From: Bacteroidales bacterium | GTDB lineage: Bacteria; Bacteroidota; Bacteroidia; Bacteroidales; UBA932 | Assembly (NCBI GenBank): GCA_017631875.1 | Contig: JAGBSL010000022.1 | Location: 1-27,561 of the forward strand | Direction of reading: 5' to 3' | DNA length: 27,561 bases | Part shown: positions 7,693 to 14,656 of the stretch, in pieces | Layout of the letters: every line of letters starts with the position of its first letter | Numbering within the stretch: position 1 is the first letter of the stretch | The notes under the pieces: generated by a model | The model's database searches: none | Told to the model about the DNA's origin: nothing | The model's input: the letters and a program-made list of their open reading frames with translations, nothing else | Position numbers and translations under genes: made by a program

Positions 7693-9222
7693 TTATTCAA
7701 CGAAATCCTGGCCGAGGGTCTGCTCGAGCTGAGCCTTGGCAGTGAGGAAGTTATATACAGCCTGCGAGGCTCCGAGCTGAGCCTGTGTGAGGGCAAGCTG
7801 AGCGTCATTCACCTCGATGAGGGTGCTGCGTCCTACCTGGTATGACTTAGCCACGATGTCATATCCCTTCTGAGCCGCTGCGAGAGCATCCTTTGAAGCA
7901 TAGTATGACTTCATGTTGGTCTCCATGGCATTGAGGCTCTGCCGGATAGCGATCTTGAGCTGACGCTCAGTGTTCACGGTCTGGAGCTGAACCTGCTGGT
8001 ACTGGTTCTTTGCCTGTCGGATAGCATGGTAACGCTTTCCTCCTGCGAAGATAGGGATGTTAAGGCTGAGGCCTACATACGAATATGGAGTCCACTTGTA
8101 CTCGCTGAAATTGAAGTCATTGGTCATCGCATTGTAGCTGAAGTTGAATGCTACTGCGAGAGACGGAATGTTCGCATACTGCTGCACCTTGATTGTCTCC
8201 GCGAGCATTTCAGCCTGGATAGCGAGCTGCTTCATGGTAGTGTTGCGGTCAAGGGAGATGCTGTCGTGCTGATGGATATCATAGAACATGTGCTCCGACC
8301 AGTCCTCGAGCTTGCCTGCAACGTCGAGGTTCATGTCAAGGTCAACGCCAAGGATAGCCTTGAGCTGCCACAATGAGAGGATCACAGAGCCCTCTGCGTT
8401 GTATACGTTAGGGATTGCATTGGCAACTGTCGTCTTCGCTCTGAGAAGTTCCATGTCAGAAACCTTCTGTGCCCTGTACTTCTTCTCTGTCTCCTCGAGG
8501 TTCTGTACAGCGTTCTCATACACCTGCTTATAAACCTCGAACGCCTCCTTAGCAAGGAGTGTCGCGAAATATGCGTTCTTTACCTGTGTCACCATCTCAA
8601 GGCGTGACGAACGCGCCTTCTCCACTGCAAGTTCCACGTCGAGACCTGAAATCTTGAGGCTCTTCCAAAGCTGGGCGTTTACAAGGGGCATCGCTGCCGA
8701 TACGCCTGCTGACCATGTATTCCAACGACCGACCTCAAGTCCGCCGCCGTTATCCGATCCTCCCGGCGCTGCGCCTTCTCCCGACTCTGGTATCTCCACT
8801 CCGTCCGGAAGTTCAACACCGTCAGGAAGCTCAGTTCCTTCACCGCCGGCTCCGCCCATGATGGAACTCATGTCGAAGTCCATGTACATTACCTGCTTCT
8901 TGATCGTCCTCTGGTAAGCACCAGTCATGTCGATCTGCGGGTAGAGAGCCGCATAGCTGCCTTTCTTGGCATACTGTGCTCTCTGGATCTCCATGTCAGC
9001 AACCTTTACTGACACGTTTTCGCTCAAGGCAATCTGTAATGCCTGTTCTAATGTGATGATCACCGGAGCTTCTGACGAAGCCGCCTCCTCAAGGATGAGT
9101 TCCGACTCAGACTTAGGAGCGTCCTCGGGTGCACTGCCAGTCCTGTACTGCGCAAATGCATCCGCATGGGAGAATGCCATGCCTGCGATGATCACTGCTG
9201 TTACCGCTAATTTCTTCATCAT
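7693..9222 (-). CDS. TolC-family outer-membrane efflux channel
   Basis: A 509-residue outer-membrane factor with a signal peptide (about 1-24, ending HADAFAQ). It has two homologous helical repeats: the first starts ITLEQALQIALSENVSVKVADMEIQRAQYAKK, the second LDRNTTMKQLAIQAEMLAETIKVQQ; both continue to long coiled helices, and the second ends with VGRSTLIEVNDAQLALTQAQLGASQAVYNFLTAKAQLEQ. Between the first two barrel strands (about 117-162) lies a Gly/Glu/Asp-rich insert with a near-tandem ELPDGV ELPDGV EIPESG repeat, expected in an extracellular loop. It is the first gene of the operon, divergent from the AraC-type regulator. ATG at 9222 or the adjacent one at 9219 are equally plausible starts. 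Confidence 0.93.
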   Translation of the reverse strand: MMKKLAVTAVIIAGMAFSHADAFAQYRTGSAPEDAPKSESELILEEAASSEAPVIITLEQALQIALSENVSVKVADMEIQRAQYAKKGSYAALYPQIDMTGAYQRTIKKQVMYMDFDMSSIMGGAGGEGTELPDGVELPDGVEIPESGEGAAPGGSDNGGGLEVGRWNTWSAGVSAAMPLVNAQLWKSLKISGLDVELAVEKARSSRLEMVTQVKNAYFATLLAKEAFEVYKQVYENAVQNLEETEKKYRAQKVSDMELLRAKTTVANAIPNVYNAEGSVILSLWQLKAILGVDLDMNLDVAGKLEDWSEHMFYDIHQHDSISLDRNTTMKQLAIQAEMLAETIKVQQYANIPSLAVAFNFSYNAMTNDFNFSEYKWTPYSYVGLSLNIPIFAGGKRYHAIRQAKNQYQQVQLQTVNTERQLKIAIRQSLNAMETNMKSYYASKDALAAAQKGYDIVAKSYQVGRSTLIEVNDAQLALTQAQLGASQAVYNFLTAKAQLEQTLGQDFVE

Positions 9223-9298
9223 ATCTTTACACTAATACCTATATTCTTAATAAAAGGCGCTTTGGAGGTGCAAATTTCACGCCATCTACGGAAATAAT

Positions 9299-9340
9299 AT
9301 TGGTCCAAAATCATATAGATTTGGTCCGATTTTATAAAAC
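9299..9340. promoter_or_regulatory. Candidate AraC-type operator: two 21-bp direct repeats
   Basis: TTGGTCC occurs at 9300-9306 and again at 9321-9327, exactly 21 bp apart, and a second conserved patch (T-x-ATA-x-A) follows each. Thirteen of 21 positions match between the two units. Two tandem half-sites two helical turns apart are the usual layout for AraC/XylS regulators. The second unit overlaps the expected -33 region of the araC-type gene's own promoter, which would allow autoregulation as well as control of the divergent efflux operon. Confidence 0.55.
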
Positions 9341-9343
9341 ACC

Positions 9344-9351
9344 TATATTTG
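9344..9351 (+). promoter_or_regulatory. Bacteroidetes -7 box for the AraC-type regulator
   Basis: TATATTTG matches TAnnTTTG. TTTGG at 9320-9324 sits about 20 bp upstream as a -33 element. The predicted start is near 9358, leaving about 12 nt before the ATG at 9370 and ruling out the TTG at 9349 as a start codon. Confidence 0.6.
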
Positions 9352-9369
9352 GGTTGCAAAATTACAAAA

Positions 9370-10365
9370 ATGAGCGACAAAAGGCAAAAAGCAACACGCC
9401 CTGCAGTCCTGTTCGGCGAAAAAAACATAAAGAAGGTCGGCTACATCGACGACTATATCTTCGCCTGCGAGATCGAAGGCGAAGACCACATCATATATTC
9501 CAAACCACGCAAGCCAAAATACCATCTGGTGATCATCGTGATCGAAGGTTATATAAACATGGTAATCAACGGAGAGAAGTTCCGTTTCGGCAAAAGGACA
9601 TACATCAACCTGCCTACATGGGTGGACATATATGAAATCGAATACGGCAAGGGATTCCATGCCATGACCACTGCCACAGATAAGAGTATCGTAGAGGACA
9701 TCTTTCGCAACAGAAACCCATTCCCGCTGGACTTCAAGTTCAGGATCGACCATGGTCTGGGCGGACAGATCATGGCCAAGAACGACCTTGACACCCTCTG
9801 CAAGGACATCAGCAACATGATTGACGCCCTGTCAAACAAGAGCCATTATTTTGCAGAGGAAATCAATTACGCCTACTTCTATATCCTTCTGACCGACATG
9901 GCGGACATGATATGGAGAAGGTATGGACGACAGGAGCCCGGACACCATTCGGAGATGAAGCGGGCAGACGGCATCGTGAAGGACTTTTCCGAGCTGCTGA
10001 TGCAGCATGTCAAGACACATACCGACGTGGGATTCTACGCCGAAAGGCTCTGTATCTCAAAGCAATACCTCTCTCTTATCGTCAAGGAGAAGCTGCATGT
10101 GACAATCGGTACGGTGATAGCATCGATGAGGATCGAGATGGCTGCCCGCATGCTCCGCGACCCGGAACTGAGCATCCAGCAGATAGCCGAGGATATGTCA
10201 TTCTCGGACCAGTCCTCATTCGGCAAGTTCTTTAAAAAGCACATCGGACTCTCACCCTTGAAATACAGGCAGAACCTAAAGAAGACACTGTTGACGCTGC
10301 GTCCTAAAGACATCAGATATCAAGCCACTCGAACTCCCCTCCCCACAGATCAAGAAACCTCATGA
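9370..10365 (+). CDS. AraC/XylS-family transcriptional regulator
   Basis: A 331-residue regulator with an N-terminal sensing half (cupin-like: YHLVIIVIEGYINMVINGEKF) and a C-terminal double helix-turn-helix. The first helix pair is DVGFYAERLCISKQYLSLIVKE; the second is SIQQIAEDMSFSDQSSFGKFFKKHIGLSPLKYRQ, the AraC signature. It is divergent from the TolC-adaptor-RND operon and probably controls it through the repeats at 9299-9340. The inducer is unknown. The start is ATG 9370; an earlier TTG lies in the promoter. The last 20 or so residues, after LKYRQNLKKTL, extend past the normal family end and overlap the convergent YbaK-type gene by 53 bp, so this tail is probably non-essential. Confidence 0.9.
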   Translation: MSDKRQKATRPAVLFGEKNIKKVGYIDDYIFACEIEGEDHIIYSKPRKPKYHLVIIVIEGYINMVINGEKFRFGKRTYINLPTWVDIYEIEYGKGFHAMTTATDKSIVEDIFRNRNPFPLDFKFRIDHGLGGQIMAKNDLDTLCKDISNMIDALSNKSHYFAEEINYAYFYILLTDMADMIWRRYGRQEPGHHSEMKRADGIVKDFSELLMQHVKTHTDVGFYAERLCISKQYLSLIVKEKLHVTIGTVIASMRIEMAARMLRDPELSIQQIAEDMSFSDQSSFGKFFKKHIGLSPLKYRQNLKKTLLTLRPKDIRYQATRTPLPTDQETS

Positions 10366-10885
10366 AGTCGGCGTTTGAAAGGACCACGCTGCCGGTGTTG
10401 TCACACGGGTGGAAACTGATTCTTTCAGCCTGCTGAAGGTCCTTGTCAAGGAAGAGCTTGACTCTGTGGCCATTAGGAAACAGCTCCTTCATCACCACCC
10501 CTTCATTCGGAACCAAGGTTCCGTCTTCCTTCTGCTGAGCCAGACCCATATCATGAATCAAACCAAGAGGAGACACCGAACCGGGCAGAAGACCAAGGCA
10601 TCGCTCCATTCTTTCGGGAGATGCAAAGGACAGCTTACCTTGCTTGAGCATATGTTCGAGAGAGTGGATAGCCAACTCCTTATGACATTCAAAGACCACC
10701 AGATAATGGCGGTTCCCCTTATGGTTTCTGAAGAAGAGGTTCTTGCAGTGGACAGAGTCTATGTCCTTCCAGTATTCCAGCGCCAATTCGATTGTCGGGA
10801 GCGGCGGGTGTGTATGAAGCTTATAGCCGAGGCCATGCTTCTCAAGGAAGTCAAGCACCTCGGCTATACGTGGGTTATCTATCAT
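10313..10885 (-). CDS. YbaK/ProX-type aminoacyl-tRNA editing domain protein
   Basis: A 190-residue single-domain protein of the prolyl-tRNA-synthetase-associated (PrdX/ProXp) group, which hydrolyses wrongly charged tRNA in trans. Seen are LGYKLHTHPPLPTIELALEYW near the N-terminus, a central VHCKNLFFRNHKGNRHYLVVF strand with the conserved lysine that contacts the tRNA end, LSFASPERMERCLGLLPGSVSPLGLI (the family G-x-V-S/T-P-x-G segment) and VKLFLDKDL near the end. Its ATG overlaps the lgt stop in ATGA, so translation is coupled. Its 3' end overlaps the convergent AraC-type gene. Which mischarged tRNA it clears (for example Ala-tRNA-Pro) cannot be read here. Confidence 0.88.
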   Translation of the reverse strand: MIDNPRIAEVLDFLEKHGLGYKLHTHPPLPTIELALEYWKDIDSVHCKNLFFRNHKGNRHYLVVFECHKELAIHSLEHMLKQGKLSFASPERMERCLGLLPGSVSPLGLIHDMGLAQQKEDGTLVPNEGVVMKELFPNGHRVKLFLDKDLQQAERISFHPCDNTGSVVLSNADFMRFLDLWGGEFEWLDI

Positions 10886-11763
10886 TTGTTCAGACTTTTA
10901 GCATAGTTCGTCGGAGCTGCCTTCTTCTTTTCAGGATGTACAATCATAGCAGGCACCTTCTTCACTCGTGCATATACCAGGAAGCCTATACCGAGAAGGA
11001 TGAACGGAATACTGAGCCACTGGCCCATGTTGAGTACCATGTCATTTTCGAATCCGACCTGTACCTCCTTGATGAACTCGATGAAGAAACGGCTTCCGAA
11101 GCATCCGATGAAGAATGTTCCGATGAAGAAGCCCCTATGAAGTTTAGGCAGCCTGTACTTGTACATCAGGATCTGGAACACTCCCAGCAGGAAATAGCTG
11201 AGGGCCTCGTAAAGCTGGGTCGGATGCTTCGGCTCTGTCTCGCCGCGGAGCTCGAAGATGAATCCCCATGGAAGATTTGTGACATCACCGTAGATCTCCG
11301 AATTGAAGAGGTTACCCAGACGGATGAATGTAGCTGCAAAGCATACCGCAATTGCAAGGTGGTCAAGGATCCACACAAAATCAAAGTCATATTTCCTGCC
11401 ATAATGCTTTGCAAACCACCACATTGCAATAAACAGCGCGATAGTTCCTCCATGACTTGCCAGACCTCCCTTCCACGGCATGAATATCTCCCAAAAGCCC
11501 TGCCAGCTGCCCAGATAATAATCAGGCTGGTAGAACAGACAGTGTCCAAGACGGGCACCTACGATAGTGCCGATAAGAAGAGTGTAGAGAAGCGGATCAA
11601 GAAGCGACTCCGGCACTCCCTCACGACGGAAGAAGCCTTTGAAGATGAACCATCCGAGAATGAATCCCGATATGAAAAGCAGTGAATACCATCGGATCGA
11701 AAGCGCTCCGATGCTGAATATCTCCGGATTCACATGCCAGTTTATAGCCAAAAGTTCAAACAT
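10882..11763 (-). CDS. lgt: Prolipoprotein diacylglyceryl transferase
   Basis: A 293-residue integral membrane enzyme that moves diacylglycerol from phosphatidylglycerol to the lipobox cysteine of prelipoproteins. Recognised motifs are IRWYSLLFISGFILGW near residues 23-38, WKGGLASHGGTIAL with the essential His at 104, RLGNLFNSEIYG at 148-159 (the Lgt signature) and HPTQLYEA at 180-187. About seven helices are expected and length is normal. A lysine-rich tail (VHPEKKKAAPTN) follows the last helix. It has its own promoter 27 bp upstream and shares a 4-bp ATGA overlap with the YbaK-type gene downstream. The adaptor lipoprotein at 6649 is one local client. Confidence 0.96.
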   Translation of the reverse strand: MFELLAINWHVNPEIFSIGALSIRWYSLLFISGFILGWFIFKGFFRREGVPESLLDPLLYTLLIGTIVGARLGHCLFYQPDYYLGSWQGFWEIFMPWKGGLASHGGTIALFIAMWWFAKHYGRKYDFDFVWILDHLAIAVCFAATFIRLGNLFNSEIYGDVTNLPWGFIFELRGETEPKHPTQLYEALSYFLLGVFQILMYKYRLPKLHRGFFIGTFFIGCFGSRFFIEFIKEVQVGFENDMVLNMGQWLSIPFILLGIGFLVYARVKKVPAMIVHPEKKKAAPTNYAKSLNK

Positions 11764-11789
11764 ACCTTATATTATATATTAACAGTCTG

Positions 11790-11797
11790 CAAAGATA
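11790..11797 (-). promoter_or_regulatory. Bacteroidetes -7 box for lgt
   Basis: The minus strand reads TATCTTTGCAG, a full match to TAnnTTTGC. The start would lie near 11783, about 20 nt ahead of the lgt ATG. The rest of 11798-11955 shows no gene or clear structure apart from two ATAATCAAAG words. Confidence 0.6.
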
Positions 11798-11955
11798 GCA
11801 AATTTCTCTTTCACACACCCCGTAAACTACCGTGGCAGACAAAGACCTACAAATCAACGACTTAGATCCTGGTTATCCCTCTAAAAGAGCAGATAATCAA
11901 AGTCTTACATATTGATAATCAAAGGTTTAACTGCCATACACTCAATCCCACAAAC

Positions 11956-12030
11956 AAATCAACGGCATAAATGCCTCCGGTCCTCTCCCTTTTCGGGAGC
12001 CAATGCCGGCAGCATTTATGCCGTTGATTT
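11956..12030 (-). terminator. Long nested hairpin after pgk (terminator)
   Basis: Two 19-nt arms (11956-11974 and 12012-12030) are perfect complements. The 37-nt loop contains a second stem, CTCCC/GGGAG, and a CCGG pair. It starts 18 bp past the pgk stop and would end that transcript before lgt. The extended branched shape is unusual for a simple intrinsic terminator. Confidence 0.75.
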
Positions 12031-12048
12031 ATATGGATTTAATCCCGA

Positions 12049-13296
12049 TTACTTGCGGATAGCAGCGATACCTGGGAGCTCCTTGCCCTCGAGGTACTCG
12101 AGCATTGCACCACCACCGGTAGACACGTAGCTTACCTTGTTGGCGAAGCCCATCTGAGTCACAGCTGCAACTGAGTCACCACCACCTACGAGTGTGAATG
12201 CACCGTTCTCAGTAGCCTTAGCGAGGATCTCAGCGATGCGGTTTGTACCCTTTGCGAATGCAGGGATCTCGAATACACCTACAGGACCGTTCCAAAGGAT
12301 AGTCTTAGAGTTCATGAGAACCTCCTCCCACATAGCGAGAGTGCTTGGAGCTGCGTCCATACCTTCCCAACCGTCTGGAATCTCAGTGTTGAGAACGATC
12401 TTGGTGTTAGCGTCGTTAGAGAAGTCGTCAGCAACTACAACCTCCTTAGAGAGATAGATCTTCACGCCCTTCTCCTCTGCCTTCTTGAGAGTGTCGAGAG
12501 CGAGCTGCATCTGATCGTCCTCACAGAGTGAGCGGCCGATCTTGCCACCCTGAGCCTTTCTGAATGTGTAGACCATACCACCACCGATGATCATGTTGTC
12601 GACTGCGTCGAAGAGCTTCTCGATGATAGTGATCTTTGAAGATACCTTTGCACCACCTACGATTGCAGTTACAGGGTGCTCAGGAGTCTTGAGAACGTGG
12701 TCGATAGCCTTGATCTCGCCTTCCATAACGTAACCGAACATCTTGTCGTTAGGGAAGTAGTCAGCGATGAGGGCTGTAGATGCGTGTGCACGGTGTGCTG
12801 TACCGAATGCGTCGTTGATGTAGCAGTCAGCGTAAGAAGCGAGCTTAGCAACGAAAGCCTTCTGGTTCTCCTTTACAACAGCCTTGGCTGCCTTCTTCTC
12901 CTCCTCAGTAGCGAACTCGCCTCTTGGCTTGCCCTCCTCCTCAGCATAGAAACGGAGGTTCTCGAGTACGAGGCACTCGCCCATCTTGAGGGCAGCTACC
13001 TGCTCGTCAGCAGCCTGACAGTCGTCAGCGAACTTTACTGGCGCTCCGAGGAGCTCCTCAACGCGGCCGAGGATGTGCTTGAGAGAGAACTTCTCAGTCA
13101 CGCCCTTTGGACGACCGAGGTGTGACATAACGATAACCGCACCACCCTTCTCGATAACCTTCTTGAGTGTAGGGATAGCAGCACGGATACGTGTGTCGTC
13201 AGTGATCTGCATGTCTGCGTTGAGCGGAACGTTGAAGTCAACGCGTACAATCGCCTTCTTGCCGGCGAAATCGTAAGAGTCAATAAACTGTTGCAT
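12049..13296 (-). CDS. pgk: Phosphoglycerate kinase
   Basis: A 415-residue glycolytic enzyme that transfers phosphate from 1,3-bisphosphoglycerate to ADP. The N-terminal signature [14 protein letters not shown] is followed by SHLGRPKG, the 3-phosphoglycerate-binding [12 protein letters not shown], the hinge [18 protein letters not shown], the nucleotide-domain [19 protein letters not shown] and the closing [13 protein letters not shown]...[20 protein letters not shown]. It is full length for Bacteroidetes. It is monocistronic, with a hairpin terminator behind it and a roughly 130-nt leader containing two palindromic repeats if the box at 13436 is used. Its even use of a few favoured codons suits a highly expressed gene. 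Confidence 0.98.
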   Translation of the reverse strand: MQQFIDSYDFAGKKAIVRVDFNVPLNADMQITDDTRIRAAIPTLKKVIEKGGAVIVMSHLGRPKGVTEKFSLKHILGRVEELLGAPVKFADDCQAADEQVAALKMGECLVLENLRFYAEEEGKPRGEFATEEEKKAAKAVVKENQKAFVAKLASYADCYINDAFGTAHRAHASTALIADYFPNDKMFGYVMEGEIKAIDHVLKTPEHPVTAIVGGAKVSSKITIIEKLFDAVDNMIIGGGMVYTFRKAQGGKIGRSLCEDDQMQLALDTLKKAEEKGVKIYLSKEVVVADDFSNDANTKIVLNTEIPDGWEGMDAAPSTLAMWEEVLMNSKTILWNGPVGVFEIPAFAKGTNRIAEILAKATENGAFTLVGGGDSVAAVTQMGFANKVSYVSTGGGAMLEYLEGKELPGIAAIRK

Positions 13297-13334
13297 AGTC
13301 TTATATAAATGTTTTATTAAAATTTACTTCATAC

Positions 13335-13374
13335 AGATTTCTCGACTCCCTTCGGTCGCTCGAAATGACAGTCC
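13335..13374 (-). repeat. Palindromic REP-like repeat, TTCGAG type (left of an inverted pair)
   Basis: Plus strand AGATTTCTCGACTCCC...TCGCTCGAAATGACAGTCC, nearly identical at both ends to 3494-3537. With 13399-13426 it forms an inverted pair separated by about 24 bp, in the pgk leader. Confidence 0.8.
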
Positions 13375-13398
13375 GGAATTGTCTTGTCAAAGCGCTAT

Positions 13399-13426
13399 TG
13401 TCATGTCGAGCGTAGTCGAGACATCT
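13399..13426 (+). repeat. Palindromic REP-like repeat, TGTCGAG type (right of an inverted pair)
   Basis: The plus strand reads TGTCATGTCGAGCG...AGTCGAGACATCT. It is in the opposite orientation to the copy at 13335, so the two could pair as one long hairpin, a BIME-like arrangement. Confidence 0.75.
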
Positions 13427-13435
13427 AAAACCGAG

Positions 13436-13443
13436 CAAATTTA
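13436..13443 (-). promoter_or_regulatory. Possible -7 box for pgk
   Basis: The minus strand reads TAAATTTGCTC, matching TAnnTTTGC. It would give pgk a leader of about 130 nt that includes both palindromic repeats. No better box lies closer to pgk. Confidence 0.4.
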
Positions 13444-13473
13444 GCAATTTTCGGCGAAATACAATAATTTACC

Positions 13474-13481
13474 TATCTTTG
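13474..13481 (+). promoter_or_regulatory. -7 box for the RlmI-like methyltransferase
   Basis: TATCTTTGCGG is a full match. The longest open frame would start at the TTG inside this very box, so the true start must be later, at the ATG pair 13530/13533. Confidence 0.6.
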
Positions 13482-13529
13482 CGGACGAAAAACGGTCGGC
13501 CAGCAGCCGGCTACAAAACCACCAAAGAT

Positions 13530-14465
13530 ATGATGACAATCGAAAGCCCTGGCGCATTCTGGAAAGACTATGAACTCATTGATTCCGGCAATTTCGAGAA
13601 ACTCGAAAGGTTCGGACCGTTCATCATGGCTCGCCCTGAGCCTAAGGCATTGTGGGACAAGTCTTTGTCTGACGGAGAGTGGAACAAGATGATCCACACC
13701 CGCTTCAAGACAGGAGCAGGATTCGGCAAGGCAGGCAAGGAAGACAGCGGCACATGGGAGCGCAAGAAGAAGATGGATGACCAGTGGTACATCCGCTACA
13801 CAGGCGCACAGGAAGGCCTGAACTTCTCGCTCAGACTCGGACTCACATCATTCAAGCATGTGGGAGTCTTCCCCGAGCAGTCATCTAACTGGGAGTACAT
13901 CTACAAGCAGACCAAAGCGCTCGTGGAGAAGGCTGAGGCAGAAGGCAAGCCAAAGCCAAAGGTCCTAAACCTCTTCGCATACACAGGCGCCGCATCTCTC
14001 GCAGCCAAGGCGGCAGGCGCAGACGTGACCCACCTGGACTCTGTGCGCCAGGTAGTTACATGGGCCCGCGGCAACATGGAGGCAAGCCGCCTGGACAACA
14101 TCAGATGGATCGTCGAGGATGCACTAAAGTTCGCCCGCAGAGAGGCAAAAAGAGGCAACACATATCAGGGAATCATCCTTGACCCGCCGGCATACGGCCA
14201 CGGCCCTGACGGTGAGAAATGGAAGCTGGACGAGTGCCTCAACGAGATGCTCCAGTGCGTGGCGGCAATCCTCGCCCCACAGGACAGCTTCATGGTCCTC
14301 AACCTCTACTCGAACGGCTACTCAGCTGTGCTCGGCGAGACCATCGTGAAGCAGGCTTTCTGCATGAAGACCGCATACAAGTCGCTTGACTTCGGCGAGC
14401 TCGTGCTCCGTGACAGCTACGGCAAGAACCTGCCGCTCAGCGTCTTCGTCAGACTGGCAAGATAA
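13530..14465 (+). CDS. Class I SAM-dependent methyltransferase, RlmI/COG1092-like
   Basis: A 311-residue methyltransferase similar to 23S rRNA cytosine-C5 enzymes of the RlmI group. The SAM-binding motif I is VLNLFAYTGAASLAAKAAGA, with HLDSVRQVVTWARGN as motif II. The catalytic-site DPPAYGHGPDGEKW lies near the middle of the C-terminal half, and the last strand carries DSYGKNLPLSVFVRL. The N-terminal part (IESPGAFWKDYELIDSGNFEKLERFGPFIMARPEPKALW) replaces the PUA domain of Escherichia coli RlmI, so the substrate is uncertain. It stands alone on the plus strand, followed by hairpins. RNA methylation is likely; the exact base is inference. Confidence 0.75.
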   Translation: MMTIESPGAFWKDYELIDSGNFEKLERFGPFIMARPEPKALWDKSLSDGEWNKMIHTRFKTGAGFGKAGKEDSGTWERKKKMDDQWYIRYTGAQEGLNFSLRLGLTSFKHVGVFPEQSSNWEYIYKQTKALVEKAEAEGKPKPKVLNLFAYTGAASLAAKAAGADVTHLDSVRQVVTWARGNMEASRLDNIRWIVEDALKFARREAKRGNTYQGIILDPPAYGHGPDGEKWKLDECLNEMLQCVAAILAPQDSFMVLNLYSNGYSAVLGETIVKQAFCMKTAYKSLDFGELVLRDSYGKNLPLSVFVRLAR

Positions 14466-14468
14466 AAC

Positions 14469-14510
14469 GATACCTTGGACACTTTCTAACCGAAAAACGT
14501 CCAAGGTATC
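14469..14510 (+). terminator. Hairpin after the methyltransferase gene
   Basis: Arms GATACCTTGGAC (14469-14480) and GTCCAAGGTATC (14499-14510) pair perfectly around an 18-nt loop and are followed by ATCATTTT. It begins 4 bp after the stop codon, fitting an intrinsic terminator. Confidence 0.65.
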
Positions 14511-14542
14511 ATCATTTTCACCCTAATCAGGCTATTTCACAC

Positions 14543-14582
14543 ACACCTTGGACGCAATTCACTTTCGAAACGTCCAAGGTGT
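14543..14582. repeat. Second CCTTGGAC hairpin, sibling of 14469-14510
   Basis: Arms ACACCTTGGACG (14543-14554) and CGTCCAAGGTGT (14571-14582) pair perfectly. The stem core CCTTGGAC/GTCCAAGG and the loop word ACTTTC are shared with the first hairpin, implying duplication. On the minus strand it also sits behind the GT117 gene. Confidence 0.7.
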
Positions 14583-14629
14583 TGTTCTACGTGACAGCCC
14601 CAAGGGGCACTTCGGCCCTACCCGGGCCG

Positions 14630-14656
14630 GGAGTAATGTCGCAGCGACATTACTCC
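14630..14656 (-). terminator. 27-bp palindrome overlapping the GT117 stop codon
   Basis: GGAGTAATGTCGC and its exact complement flank a single A. The TAA stop of the GT117 gene (14650-14652) and its last codons lie inside the right arm. A second stem, CGGCCC/GGGCCG, sits just beyond (about 14613-14629). It probably acts as a terminator on the minus strand. Confidence 0.6.

Noticed and set aside
9349..9369. Longer AraC-type ORF starting at TTG 9349
   Set aside because: The TTG is part of the TATATTTG promoter box, so it would lie upstream of transcription; ATG 9370 is used.
10792..11685. 297-codon plus-strand frame opposite lgt and the YbaK-type gene
   Set aside because: It spans two well-supported minus-strand genes; its translation has no domain and is the expected mirror of membrane-protein codons.
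13479..13529. Longer methyltransferase ORF starting at TTG 13479
   Set aside because: The TTG is inside the TATCTTTG box; the ATG pair at 13530/13533 follows at a normal distance.
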